From NCBI RefSeq assembly GCF_036906915.1, contig NZ_JBAKHX010000078.1, forward strand, positions 1 to 36,559: a DNA stretch of 36,559 nucleotides. The letters run 5' to 3'. Made by a program: the position numbers and the translations under genes. This DNA comes from Phytohabitans sp036906915. GTDB taxonomy: Bacteria > Actinomycetota > Actinomycetes > Mycobacteriales > Micromonosporaceae. Of the stretch, positions 7,782 to 15,518 are shown piece by piece (the stretch's first letter is position 1; the number at the start of each line of letters is the position of its first letter). Below the pieces are notes generated by a model, which had not been told where the DNA came from, made no database searches, and saw only the letters and a list, made by a program, of their open reading frames with translations.

Positions 7782-9200
7782 GTGTCGCGTACCAGTTTGT
7801 GGGGAGGCCGGTTCACCGGCGGTCCCGCCGAGGCATTGGCCCGGCTTTCGGTCAGCGTCCAGTTCGACTGGCGGCTGGCGCCGTACGACCTCGCCGGGTC
7901 GCGGGCGCACGCCCGGGTCCTGGCCGGTGCCGGCCTGCTCGACGCCGACGAGCTCGGTCAGATGCTCGCCGCGCTCGACGACCTGGAGGCCGCCTGCGCC
8001 TCCGGCGCGTTCCGCCCGACGGTCGAAGACGAAGACGTGCACACCGCGCTGGAGCGCGGGCTGCTGGAGCGGCTCGGCACGCTCGGCGGCAAGCTGCGCG
8101 CCGGCCGGTCCCGCAACGACCAGGTCGCCACCGACCTTCGGCTCTACCTGCGCGACCACGCCCGCGGCGTGGCCGTCCAGGTGGTCGGGCTCGCCGACGC
8201 GCTCGTCGAGCAGGCCGAGCGGCACATCGACACGCCCGCGCCGGGCATGACGCACGTGCAGCACGCGCAGCCGGTGACGTTCGGGCATTGGCTGCTCGCA
8301 CACGTACAGCCGCTGCTGCGCGACCTGGAACGCCTGCGCGACTGGGACACCCGCGCCGCGATCAGCCCGCTCGGCGCCGGGGCGCTGGCCGGCTCGTCGC
8401 TGCCGCTCGACCCGGCCCGGGTCGCCAAGGAGCTGGGCTTCACCGGCCCGGCCGCCAACTCGATGGACGCCGTCGCCGACCGCGACTTCGTCGCTGAGTT
8501 CCTCTTCGTGACCGCGCTGATCGGGGTGCACCTGTCCCGCCTGGGCGAAGAGGTCGTGCTGTGGACCTCACAGGAGTTCGGCTGGGTGGAGCTCGACGAC
8601 GGCTTCGCCACCGGCTCGTCGATCATGCCGCAGAAGAAGAACGCGGACATCGCCGAGCTGGCCCGCGGCAAGTCCGGCCGGCTCATCGGCGGCCTCGTCA
8701 CCGTGCTGACCATGCTCAAGGGCCTGCCGCTGACCTATGACCGCGACATGCAGGAGGACAAGGAGCCGGTCTTCGACGCCGTCGACACCCTCGAACTCGT
8801 GCTGCCCGCCCTCGCCGGCATGATCTCCACGATGACCGTGCGCGTCGACCGGCTGGTCGCTGCCGCCCCGGTCGGGTACACGCTGGCCACCGAGGTCGCC
8901 GACTGGCTGGTGCGCAAGGGCGTTCCGTTCCGCGACGCGCACGACATCACCGGCCAGCTGGTCGCGCTGTGCGTGGCCCGCGACTGCGCCCTCGACGAGG
9001 TAAGCGACGACGACCTGACGCGGATCAGCCCGCACCTGGATCCCGGCGTCCGCGACGTCCTGTCGGTCCGCTCGGCGCTGGCCGCCCGCATCACGCCCGG
9101 CTCGACGGGCCCGGGGCCGGTCGCCGACCAGCTCGCGACCGCCGCCGACAAGCTCGAAGGATGGCGCGAATGGGCCGAGGCGTCGGTCGTACCGCGCTGA
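7782..9200 (+). CDS. argH: Argininosuccinate lyase
   Basis: ArgH splits argininosuccinate into arginine and fumarate, the last step of the pathway. The 472 residues contain LWGGRFTGGPAE at the N terminus, AGRSRNDQVATDLRLYLRD, HVQHAQPVTFGHWLLAH and the fumarase/aspartase superfamily signature GSSIMPQKKN with the catalytic serine loop. The start is GTG 7782, the only good choice after argG. The 3' end overlaps the next gene by about 31 bases, so the glycosylase gene is probably co-transcribed. Confidence 0.97.
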   Translation: MSRTSLWGGRFTGGPAEALARLSVSVQFDWRLAPYDLAGSRAHARVLAGAGLLDADELGQMLAALDDLEAACASGAFRPTVEDEDVHTALERGLLERLGTLGGKLRAGRSRNDQVATDLRLYLRDHARGVAVQVVGLADALVEQAERHIDTPAPGMTHVQHAQPVTFGHWLLAHVQPLLRDLERLRDWDTRAAISPLGAGALAGSSLPLDPARVAKELGFTGPAANSMDAVADRDFVAEFLFVTALIGVHLSRLGEEVVLWTSQEFGWVELDDGFATGSSIMPQKKNADIAELARGKSGRLIGGLVTVLTMLKGLPLTYDRDMQEDKEPVFDAVDTLELVLPALAGMISTMTVRVDRLVAAAPVGYTLATEVADWLVRKGVPFRDAHDITGQLVALCVARDCALDEVSDDDLTRISPHLDPGVRDVLSVRSALAARITPGSTGPGPVADQLATAADKLEGWREWAEASVVPR

Positions 9201-9784
9201 TCGACCTTCTCGCCGGGCCGGTGCTGCCGGCGGCGCGCGGCCTGCTCGGCTGCCTGCTGTCCGCCGGCGGCGTCACGGTCCGCATCACTGAGGTCGAGGC
9301 GTACGCCGGCACGGCGGGCGACCCAGCCTCGCACGCCCACCGTGGCCGGACCCCGCGCAACGCGGTCATGTTCGGCCCACCCGGCTACGCCTACGTCTAC
9401 TTCACGTACGGCATGCACTGGTGCATGAACGTGGTGACCGGCCCGGAAGGCGAGGCGTCGGCTGTGCTGCTGCGCGCCGGCTCGGTGGAGTCCGGCCTTA
9501 CCCTCGCCCGGGAGCGGCGTCGGTCTACTGTGGACCGTGACCTGGCCCGTGGGCCGGCGCGGCTGTGCTCGGCGCTCGGCATCGACCGCACGGCCTACGG
9601 TGTCTACCTGCTCGGCGACGGCCCGGTGCGGTTGTCGCCGCCCGCGTCACCAGTGCCCGCGTCAGCGATCGAGTCGGGCCCGCGGGTAGGCGTCAACGGC
9701 GCCCACGACCGGCCGTGGCGTTTCTGGATCGCCGGCGACCCGACCGTCAGCCCGTACCGCCGCCACGCCCCGCGCACCCGCTAG
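9170..9784 (+). CDS. 3-methyladenine DNA glycosylase (AAG/MPG type)
   Basis: This is a base-excision repair enzyme that removes alkylated purines such as 3-methyladenine. The 204-residue protein contains VEAYAGTAGDPASHAHRG, where the glutamate at the start is the expected catalytic base, then NAVMFGPPGYAYVYFTYGMH with the intercalating aromatic region, and a C-terminal GPRVGVNGAHDRPWRFWI. These fit the small AAG family. Start codons at 9161 and 9170 are both possible; 9170 gives a shorter overlap with argH. It ends the arginine transcription unit and is likely ancestral to this locus, not part of the metabolite cluster. Confidence 0.92.
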   Translation: MGRGVGRTALIDLLAGPVLPAARGLLGCLLSAGGVTVRITEVEAYAGTAGDPASHAHRGRTPRNAVMFGPPGYAYVYFTYGMHWCMNVVTGPEGEASAVLLRAGSVESGLTLARERRRSTVDRDLARGPARLCSALGIDRTAYGVYLLGDGPVRLSPPASPVPASAIESGPRVGVNGAHDRPWRFWIAGDPTVSPYRRHAPRTR

Positions 9785-9808
9785 CCCCACCCGTCCCCCT
9801 CCCCACCC
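9785..9808 (-). other. G-quadruplex-prone tract directly after the glycosylase gene
   Basis: On the plus strand the sequence is C-rich (CCCCACCCGTCCCCCTCCCC, continuing ACCCGC). The minus strand therefore has four runs of three or more G with one- to two-base loops, a textbook G-quadruplex pattern. It begins at the base after the stop codon of the glycosylase gene, so it could influence 3'-end formation, but this is inference. Confidence 0.5.
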
Positions 9809-9870
9809 GCGCGCGACCGTCCCCGCCCCGCGCTCTCCCCGCCCCCGCGCGCCGCCGCGCGCTCTCCCCG

Positions 9871-9951
9871 CCGATCAAGGGCAAACGCACGTGGTTCGAT
9901 CTCTTTTCCGCGTGCATTCGCCCTTGGTCGATGGAGATGTCCTTGATCGAC
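9871..9951 (+). repeat. Dispersed palindromic element, copy C
   Basis: Same orientation as the copy at 92-173. The arms are 9873-9894 and 9908-9929 with loop TTCGATCTCTTTT (9895-9907), followed by CCTTGATCGAC at 9941-9951. The right arm has several substitutions, so the stem is imperfect. It lies about 90 bases after the glycosylase stop and in front of the converging 3' end of the kinase-like gene, where a bidirectional terminator would be useful. Confidence 0.85.
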
Positions 9952-10006
9952 CGGGCAGCGGAACGCTGCCCGCGTGCCTCGCGCTGCCCGCGCCGGCCGG
10001 GCCACC

Positions 10007-10053
10007 GGGCAGGGGTGGGCAGGGTGGCCAGGGGGCAGGGTGGGCAGGGTGGG
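10007..10053 (+). other. G-rich direct repeats with G-quadruplex potential
   Basis: The plus strand has a run of GGGCAGGGTGGGCAGGG-like units with at least eight G runs of three or more and loops of one to four bases. It could form several alternative quadruplexes. It lies between the palindromic element at 9871-9951 and the inverted repeat at 10069-10186 in non-coding DNA. Confidence 0.55.
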
Positions 10054-10068
10054 CAGTAAGCCTGCGCC

Positions 10069-10186
10069 GTGCTTTGCTCTGCTTCCCTAACGGATACACC
10101 TGACGGCGGATGCCGACCGCCGCCCGATCGGTGGAGGTCAGGTGTCATCCTTTCGGTGTTTCCGGGAGGGAAGCAGAGCAAAGCAC
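10069..10186. repeat. Large inverted repeat (about 118 bp)
   Basis: The outer arms at 10069-10088 and 10167-10186 are 20 bases each and perfectly complementary. Inner arms at 10092-10104 and 10137-10150 are also complementary except for one extra base. The apical part, 10105-10136, has further short self-complementary segments (GGCGG with CCGCC). No coding frame is convincing and no target-site duplication is obvious. It could encode a structured RNA, be a small non-autonomous mobile element, or act as a terminator between convergent genes. The remaining 10187-10386 holds nothing I can support. Confidence 0.75.
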
Positions 10187-10386
10187 GCCGATGCGCAAGG
10201 GCCCGCCCCGCCGCCGCCGGATGGAGCGTGCCCGTCGCGGCCCTCGGGCCGCGATCCTTCCCCGCGTGCGCCGCGCGGGCCCGGCGAGCGGGCCCGGCGT
10301 GCGGAGCGCGGGCCACCATGAGAGCGGCGAGAGGATCAGCAACGCCCAGCTGGCCCCTCATTTCCGTCGACCGGCTGAGCCCCGGT

Positions 10387-11397
10387 TCAGGTGGCCAGCA
10401 CTAGTCGGGTAGGGAATGGGGTGGCGCGGCTTTCGGTGAGCAGGCGGCTGTAGAAGTCGTACACGACGGTGGCGACCGGCGCGTGCCGGCGGATGATCGC
10501 CGCGACGGCGGGCGGCGCGTCGGGAGCCGCCAGGCCGTCGGCGTACCGCCGGAGGTGCTCGCCGCGTTCGGAGCGCGGCACCCCGCACACGTTGTCCAGC
10601 AGCCAGATGACGAAGTGTGTGGCCGTGTAGAGGTGGTCGAATCTGGGGTGGCGGGCGAGGAAGGCCCGCTCGTCGGGTGACAGGTCGAAGCGTGGCGAGG
10701 TCGCCAGCCCCATGTCGCCGAAGTACAGCCGGTGCCCGTCGGTGAGGACGTTGGCGAAGTGGGCGTCGAAATGGGTCAGCCCGCCGGCGTCCATCACCGT
10801 GGCACCGTCGCGCAGGAGGCGGTCGACCATCTCCGCGGCGGGTTCGATGTCGGTGAGCTGAGTGGGCAGCCAGTCAGCCACGCTGTGCGGGATGTGTTCG
10901 AGGAACAGCACGAGGCTCGCCGACGCCTCGGCCAGGGCCGTGAAGCGGGCCCGCACGGCGGCCGAGCCGCCCCAGTAGGCGACGGCGCCGTCGACGTCGG
11001 CGCGCTTGTCGGACGCCGCGGGCGCGTCAGGCAGCACGCGCCAGTGGTACAGCAGCGGGAACGCGTCCGACTGTCCACTGAGTACCCAGTTGGTCGTCAT
11101 GGTGTGCGCGGCGAGCTCGCGCCACGCGCCGAAGCCCGGGCTGCCGACGCCGTACTGGAAGTACGGCGGCAGCTCGAAGAGGTTGGCGGTCGACATGACG
11201 TTGCCGGGCTGCCGTTCCAGGTCGGTGAGCGCGACCTGCTTGGCGAACACGGGCACGTCCTCGACGTCGAGCCGCACCGAGCTGCCGCCGATGCCGGTGC
11301 CGGCAGGGGCGGCCGAGGCGACGAGCTGCCCGAGCTGGCGGTCGCTGAGCAGCGCGAGCGCCGTCGACACCGCTGAGTACCGGGACAGTCGAGACAT
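10387..11397 (-). CDS. Kinase-fold protein (APH/choline-kinase-like), substrate unknown
   Basis: The 336-residue protein has the core of the aminoglycoside-phosphotransferase and protein-kinase-like fold. Lys53 in VPVFAKQVAL is the probable ATP lysine, THFDAHFANVL (His209, Asp211, Asn216) is the catalytic loop, and FGDMGLA (Asp228) is the metal-binding Asp corresponding to DFG. It probably phosphorylates a small molecule, but the substrate cannot be read from sequence. It is the most downstream gene of the minus-strand set and is separated from the methyltransferase gene by only nine bases. It may be cluster tailoring, self-protection, or an unrelated border gene. Confidence 0.7.
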   Translation of the reverse strand: MSRLSRYSAVSTALALLSDRQLGQLVASAAPAGTGIGGSSVRLDVEDVPVFAKQVALTDLERQPGNVMSTANLFELPPYFQYGVGSPGFGAWRELAAHTMTTNWVLSGQSDAFPLLYHWRVLPDAPAASDKRADVDGAVAYWGGSAAVRARFTALAEASASLVLFLEHIPHSVADWLPTQLTDIEPAAEMVDRLLRDGATVMDAGGLTHFDAHFANVLTDGHRLYFGDMGLATSPRFDLSPDERAFLARHPRFDHLYTATHFVIWLLDNVCGVPRSERGEHLRRYADGLAAPDAPPAVAAIIRRHAPVATVVYDFYSRLLTESRATPFPTRLVLAT

Positions 11398-11409
11398 CGC
11401 CCCAGCCTA
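11398..11409 (-). promoter_or_regulatory. Possible -10 for a leaderless kinase-gene transcript
   Basis: On the minus strand TAGGCT (11409-11404) lies six bases before the ATG at 11397, the spacing expected for a leaderless actinomycete transcript. Its TAG is also the stop codon of the upstream methyltransferase gene. No clear -35 was found, and no Shine-Dalgarno precedes the ATG. Confidence 0.3.
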
Positions 11410-12156
11410 GGCGACGGCCTCCACGTAGATGGTCTCGTCGTTGCGCAGCACCCGGTCGAGGCAGGCCACGTCCTGCCGCGCCCCCTGGCGGAACCCGCAC
11501 GCCGTCACGACCCCGAATCCGGCCTGTCCTAACGCGTGCCGCAGCTCCTCGAAGTCATAGATCCAGCGGTGGCCGTACAGGTAGAACAGCTGATTGAACA
11601 TGAAGGCCGGCCGCTGCGGCATCGGCGGGCCCACGCCCGCCGTGCGTAGCCGCCGCCGGTGCCGGGCGAAGAACCCGTCGTCGTGTAGGTAGCTTTCGAC
11701 GTAGCGCCGCAGGTCTGGTGTGGTCAGTCGCAGCACGCCGCCGGGTAGCAGCACGCGCCGCACTTCGCGGAGCCAGTCGATGGCCGCGTCCGGCGGTATG
11801 TGCTCGATGAGGTGTTCGGCGTACGCCCAGTCGACGGCGCCCGTCTCGAACGGCAGCGGCTGGCAGGCGTCGAGCTGAGCGAAGTGCCGTTCACCGTCCA
11901 CACGGTACAGGTGGCCCTGCCCGGTGACGGTGTCGCCGCAGCGCAGCGGCACCAGGTCACTGCCGAGGCCGGCGGGGTGCGCCGTCTTCCAGGCGGCGAA
12001 CTCGATCCCGGTCACGCCCAGGCCGCGCAGCGCGCCGCGGCTGTACGGCGGCTGGGCCGGAAGGGGCTCCAGCTTGTCGCAGCGCGCCATGCTCTGGGTG
12101 AACTGATCCATCAGTTCACCCAGCTGGTCAGGACGCTCCCAGTTCCAGTCGGGCAT
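11407..12156 (-). CDS. SAM-dependent methyltransferase-like protein
   Basis: The 249-residue protein matches the middle and end of class I methyltransferases. LDACQPLPFETGAVDWAYAE is the usual segment around the acidic loop, EHLIEHIPP follows it, and LREVRRVLLPGGVLRLTTPDL is the strand-helix after motif III. The glycine-rich motif I normally seen near the N terminus is not recognisable, so SAM binding may be unusual or the fold may have been recruited for another job. I chose ATG 12156 because GGGAGG lies just upstream; longer frames run into the preceding gene. The start overlaps the end of that gene by 29 bases. Confidence 0.7.
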   Translation of the reverse strand: MPDWNWERPDQLGELMDQFTQSMARCDKLEPLPAQPPYSRGALRGLGVTGIEFAAWKTAHPAGLGSDLVPLRCGDTVTGQGHLYRVDGERHFAQLDACQPLPFETGAVDWAYAEHLIEHIPPDAAIDWLREVRRVLLPGGVLRLTTPDLRRYVESYLHDDGFFARHRRRLRTAGVGPPMPQRPAFMFNQLFYLYGHRWIYDFEELRHALGQAGFGVVTACGFRQGARQDVACLDRVLRNDETIYVEAVA

Positions 12157-12967
12157 CCGCACCTCCCTCGAATCCATCCGACTCCACAGGCGACAGCCGG
12201 CAAAGGCATACATACCGCAGCACCGGGTCGTAGTCGGCGACCAGCAGCGGGCCCGGCGGGCCGGTCGCGAGTACCCCCGCAAGCTCCCACCACGGCCCGG
12301 TGTAGGGATGGCCGGCCGGCGCGACGCGGGCCTGCCGCCCGGCGGGCGGCGGAAGGCCGTTTCCCAGGACCAGCGTCGCCCCGTCCGGCAGCGCCGCGGG
12401 CGGCATTCCACTGTGTACGCCCACATCGTCGACGGCGATCGGACCTGAGTCGTCGCACAGCAGGGCGACGCCGGTGTGCGCGTCCGGCAGGGCGACCGGC
12501 GCGATCGGGTCGTAGTGGAGGGTAGCCTGCTCGACGACGATGAGCAGCGCCCGCCGGCACTCGCCGGTGCGGGTGTATTCGCGGATGAGCCGCAGCCCGG
12601 TGAACGCGGCCGCCGCGCCCTGGTCGCACACCGCGAACGCCAGCGGCCGGCCGGGGCAGACGTGGCTGAGATAGGCGGCGGTGGCGCGCCCGGGGCGGAT
12701 GTCCGGTACGGCGAACGCCAGCACCAGCAGGTCGACGTCTTCACCGGGCCGTACTGTCTCGGCGATCAGCGCCTCGGCCATCTCACCGTATGAATGGCCG
12801 CCGGGCGCCGGTCGCAGCGCCAGACCGTAGGGCCGGACGAGGTCGGCCAGGTAGGCGTCGAGGTGCGCCTGGTGCGCGGGGTCGGCGGCGATGCGGGCCG
12901 GTTCGGGAAACCGGCGCCGCGTGACCCGGCTGATCCGCAGGGGCGCGTCGCCGTCCGGCGGGTACAC
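12128..12967 (-). CDS. Short FabH/thiolase-fold protein, possible ketosynthase partner
   Basis: I do not recognise a named family. Residues 75-150 read like the active-site half of a ketoacyl synthase III: a DVDLLVLAFAVPD strand, then PLAFAVCDQGAAAAFTGLRL with Cys114 at the nucleophile position, then RRALLIVVEQ. The usual C-terminal half with the catalytic His and Asn is not visible in these 279 residues. It begins at GTG 12967, a few bases after the carrier-protein stop, and sits in the same operon as a FabH-like gene, so it may be a partner subunit comparable to a chain-length factor. That role is inferred. Confidence 0.55.
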   Translation of the reverse strand: MYPPDGDAPLRISRVTRRRFPEPARIAADPAHQAHLDAYLADLVRPYGLALRPAPGGHSYGEMAEALIAETVRPGEDVDLLVLAFAVPDIRPGRATAAYLSHVCPGRPLAFAVCDQGAAAAFTGLRLIREYTRTGECRRALLIVVEQATLHYDPIAPVALPDAHTGVALLCDDSGPIAVDDVGVHSGMPPAALPDGATLVLGNGLPPPAGRQARVAPAGHPYTGPWWELAGVLATGPPGPLLVADYDPVLRYVCLCRLSPVESDGFEGGADARLELGAS

Positions 12968-12971
12968 CGGC

Positions 12972-13247
12972 TCACTCCGCCGGCAGCAGGTGGCCGGCGA
13001 CGAACTCGGCGAGCGTGCCGACCGTGGCGAAGTCGTCCTGGTCGATGTCTTCGACGTCGATCTGGATGTCGAGGGACTCTTCGAGCTCAAGCATCAGTTC
13101 CAGCGTGGTCGACGAGCTGAGGCCCAGGTCCTCCATGAGCTTGGTGTGCTCGCCGGCGGCCGGCACGTCGCGGCGCAGCACCCGGGGAAGCAGCACGCGG
13201 ATGCTGTCGACGATCGTTCCCTTGTGGATGGTGGGGGATGGTTCCAT
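12972..13247 (-). CDS. Acyl/peptidyl carrier protein 1
   Basis: A free-standing carrier protein of 91 residues with the phosphopantetheine motif MEDLGLSSSTTLEL; the attachment residue is most likely Ser45. The following acidic helix (ELEESLDIQIDVEDI) and TVGTLAEFVAGHL are typical of carriers. It lies between the FabH-like gene and the short FabH-like gene in a minus-strand operon that begins with two condensation proteins, so it probably presents their acyl or aminoacyl substrate. Activation would come from the phosphopantetheinyl transferase encoded at 30663-31298. Confidence 0.88.
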   Translation of the reverse strand: MEPSPTIHKGTIVDSIRVLLPRVLRRDVPAAGEHTKLMEDLGLSSSTTLELMLELEESLDIQIDVEDIDQDDFATVGTLAEFVAGHLLPAE

Positions 13248-13260
13248 CGTGGTGGGTTCC

Positions 13261-14184
13261 TTAATGCTCGAAGACCATGGCCGAGAACGTCGCGCCCCGC
13301 CCGGCGCCGGCGGCCGCGACGATGTACCGGTCGCCGGGGCGCAGCAGCCCGCGCTCGCGGGCGGTCTGGTAGTTGAGGAACGCGTCCGCGCAGAAGACGT
13401 GGCCGGCGACCGGCACGTTGTCGAGCAGCACCTGGCTGATCGGGTACCCGATGCGGCGGCACAGCCGCTGCCATGCCACCACGTTGACGTTGTGCGGCAG
13501 GATCAGCTGGACCTCGCCGAGGCCGGTGTGGGCCTGGGCGGCGGCGTCGAGGATGACGTCGGCCAGCGACGAGTGGTACTCGCGCTGGTACGCGGACGGG
13601 TCGTCGGACAGCTCGTCGTCGAATTCGCCGCGCACGTGGGCCGCGTAGGCGAGCAGCCGGTCGCGCGGGCCGGCGTGCCGCACGAGGCAGGCCGACGCGC
13701 CCTCGCCGAACACGGAGGTCTCCGGCACGAGTTGGGCGTCGCGGGTGAAGGTCTTCTCGCCGGCCAGCACGAGTGCGAGCCCGTCGCCGTCGTGGGCGAG
13801 CAGCCGCCCGGCCACGTCCAGCGCCAGCAGCCCGGTAGCGCAGGCGTGGTGGGTGACCGCGAACGCCACCGCGTGGTCGAGCCCGAGAATGCGGCACAGG
13901 GCGTGCACGGGGTTGACCGGGTACGGCACGACGACCGGGAACGTGCGTGCGTGCAGTACGTACCGGATCTCGTGCTCGCGGCCGCGTAGCCCGTCGAGGT
14001 TGGCGACGGCGGCGAGCAGCAGGTCGAGCAGCGTGCCATCGGGTTCGCGCCGGACCTCGGCCAGCCGGTGGTACCGGCGGAAGAGCTTGACCTGCATGGG
14101 TGTCAGCTCCAGCTGGCCGGCGAGGTCTTCGATCGGCACCCGCCCGGATGGCAGGTAGGTGGCGACCGACTCCAGTGCTGTCAT
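13261..14184 (-). CDS. FabH-like (KAS III family) enzyme with altered triad
   Basis: The 307-residue thiolase-fold protein has the nucleophile Cys115 in THHACATGLLALD, the catalytic His231 in LPHNVNVVAW and GEGASACLV in the core. Where FabH has a Gly-Asn in its third active-site loop, this protein has Gly261-His262 (VAGHVFCAD), so the Asn is replaced by His, with Asp266 close by. KAS III relatives with changed triads are known to act as acyltransferases that form esters or amides instead of C-C bonds. It starts at ATG 14184, overlapping the condensation-gene stop (ATGA). A decarboxylating condensation is therefore not assured. Confidence 0.82.
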   Translation of the reverse strand: MTALESVATYLPSGRVPIEDLAGQLELTPMQVKLFRRYHRLAEVRREPDGTLLDLLLAAVANLDGLRGREHEIRYVLHARTFPVVVPYPVNPVHALCRILGLDHAVAFAVTHHACATGLLALDVAGRLLAHDGDGLALVLAGEKTFTRDAQLVPETSVFGEGASACLVRHAGPRDRLLAYAAHVRGEFDDELSDDPSAYQREYHSSLADVILDAAAQAHTGLGEVQLILPHNVNVVAWQRLCRRIGYPISQVLLDNVPVAGHVFCADAFLNYQTARERGLLRPGDRYIVAAAGAGRGATFSAMVFEH

Positions 14185-15518
14185 CGGTCACCCCTGATCC
14201 GGGTGGACCCGAACAGATCGTCCGCGGCCTCGACGGCGACCGTCTCCATCTCCCGCACGCAGGCCTCCATGTCGGACGGTGAGATGTGGTGGGTGTCGCC
14301 CTGGACTGTGATGGCGGCCGTGTCGGGGACGTTTTCGACGTGTACGAACAGCCGCTCCCACGGGTCGTCCTGCCGCAGCGTCCAGCCGAACGTTGTGCGT
14401 GGCAGCGCGGCGCGGATCTGCGCGGGCGTGGGCACCGTGCCGCCGCCGGAGTCGGGGCCGAGCACGCGGCGGTCGTTGAAGTAGCAGGCGATGTCGACCT
14501 CCTCGCCGCGTTCCTGGCTGACCCTTTCGACGAGCGCGTCGACCTGGTACGGGTCGTAGTAGGCGTACTTGAACGCGCCGAGGGCGCGCCGCGCGGTCCG
14601 CATGATGGCCTGCTCGGACGTGGTGCCGGCGAGGTCGACCACGCACAGGCCGGTCTGGTTGACGGGGCTGACCGTGTCGGCGAGGCCGGGGCGGAAGCGG
14701 TTGCTGACCACCACCTGGACGGCGACGGGGTTGGTGCCGGTCACCCTGGCGAAGGCGATCGCGAAGACGGCGAGAAAGAGGGGGGACGCGGCGACCTTCG
14801 TACGCGCGGCGACGGCGCGCAGGGCCAGGTGGGTGGCGGGGGAGTTGAACTCGCCGTGCCAGTGCCTCGGTGTCTGCGGGTCGGCGGGACCGGGATAGCG
14901 GCGGGCTGGGATGGCCCGCAGCAGCGCCTCCCAGTGCCGCAGCGCCGCCTCGCACTGCCGGCGCCCGGCCGGCGAACGCTGCCACCGCGCCTGCTCCAGG
15001 GGGTGTGGCGCGGTGGCCGGTGCGGAGGGGCGCTGGGCGAGCTCGTCCATCATCAGGACCGCGCCGAGCCCGTCGGTGACCAGGTGGCAGAGGACGACGA
15101 CCTGGTGGGTGAGGGCGCCTCGGTGGCGGATGACGGCCATCCGTACTGGCCATTCGTCGACGAAGTCGTAGTCGGTGTGCCAGTAGCGCAGCCGGGTCTC
15201 TTCGGCGACTTTGGCCGGGTCGTCGTGGTCGTCGGCGTCGATGACCTCCAGGGTCACTTCGCCGGTGGCGTGGACGACTTGGCGGGTGTGGCCGTCGGGG
15301 TCGTGTCGCAGGCGGGTGCGCATGGTCTGGTAGCGGCTCATCCAGTAGCGCAGGCCGTCGATGACGGTGTCGATGGTGGTGCCGGGCGGCAGCGGCTCGG
15401 CGTACCCGATGGGCAGCCACCAGTTCTGCCGGCACATGGCCGACCAGATCTCGCGCTGTCCCCAGGAAAGCTCGTCGACGCCGGCGCCGGCGCCCACGAA
15501 AGGCACAATGATCTTCAT
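14181..15518 (-). CDS. Stand-alone condensation-domain protein 2
   Basis: The 445-residue protein belongs to the NRPS condensation/acyltransferase superfamily. The active-site motif is CHLVTDG (His145, Asp149, Gly150), with Cys replacing the first of the usual two His. SNRFRPGLADTVSPVNQTG corresponds to the later core motif near the channel. There is no adenylation or carrier domain attached, so it must act on substrates held by separate carriers. I chose ATG 15518, which overlaps the upstream stop (ATGA) and aligns with its paralogue. Bases 15069-15410 are identical to 16388-16729 in the paralogue. Confidence 0.85.
   Translation of the reverse strand: MKIIVPFVGAGAGVDELSWGQREIWSAMCRQNWWLPIGYAEPLPPGTTIDTVIDGLRYWMSRYQTMRTRLRHDPDGHTRQVVHATGEVTLEVIDADDHDDPAKVAEETRLRYWHTDYDFVDEWPVRMAVIRHRGALTHQVVVLCHLVTDGLGAVLMMDELAQRPSAPATAPHPLEQARWQRSPAGRRQCEAALRHWEALLRAIPARRYPGPADPQTPRHWHGEFNSPATHLALRAVAARTKVAASPLFLAVFAIAFARVTGTNPVAVQVVVSNRFRPGLADTVSPVNQTGLCVVDLAGTTSEQAIMRTARRALGAFKYAYYDPYQVDALVERVSQERGEEVDIACYFNDRRVLGPDSGGGTVPTPAQIRAALPRTTFGWTLRQDDPWERLFVHVENVPDTAAITVQGDTHHISPSDMEACVREMETVAVEAADDLFGSTRIRGDR
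15069..15410. repeat. 342-bp identical block, copy in condensation gene 2
   Basis: Base-by-base comparison shows no difference from 16388-16729 across 342 bases, in the same orientation and at a constant offset of 1319. Identity ends sharply on both sides, at 15068/16387 and 15411/16730, where the paralogous genes become clearly different even at synonymous positions. The block encodes the stretch from GYAEPLPPG to the active-site CHLVTDG. Confidence 0.95.

Noticed and set aside
10069..10412. Short open frames of 65-111 codons in the border region
   Set aside because: They overlap the inverted repeat, lack ribosome-binding sites and have no recognisable content.
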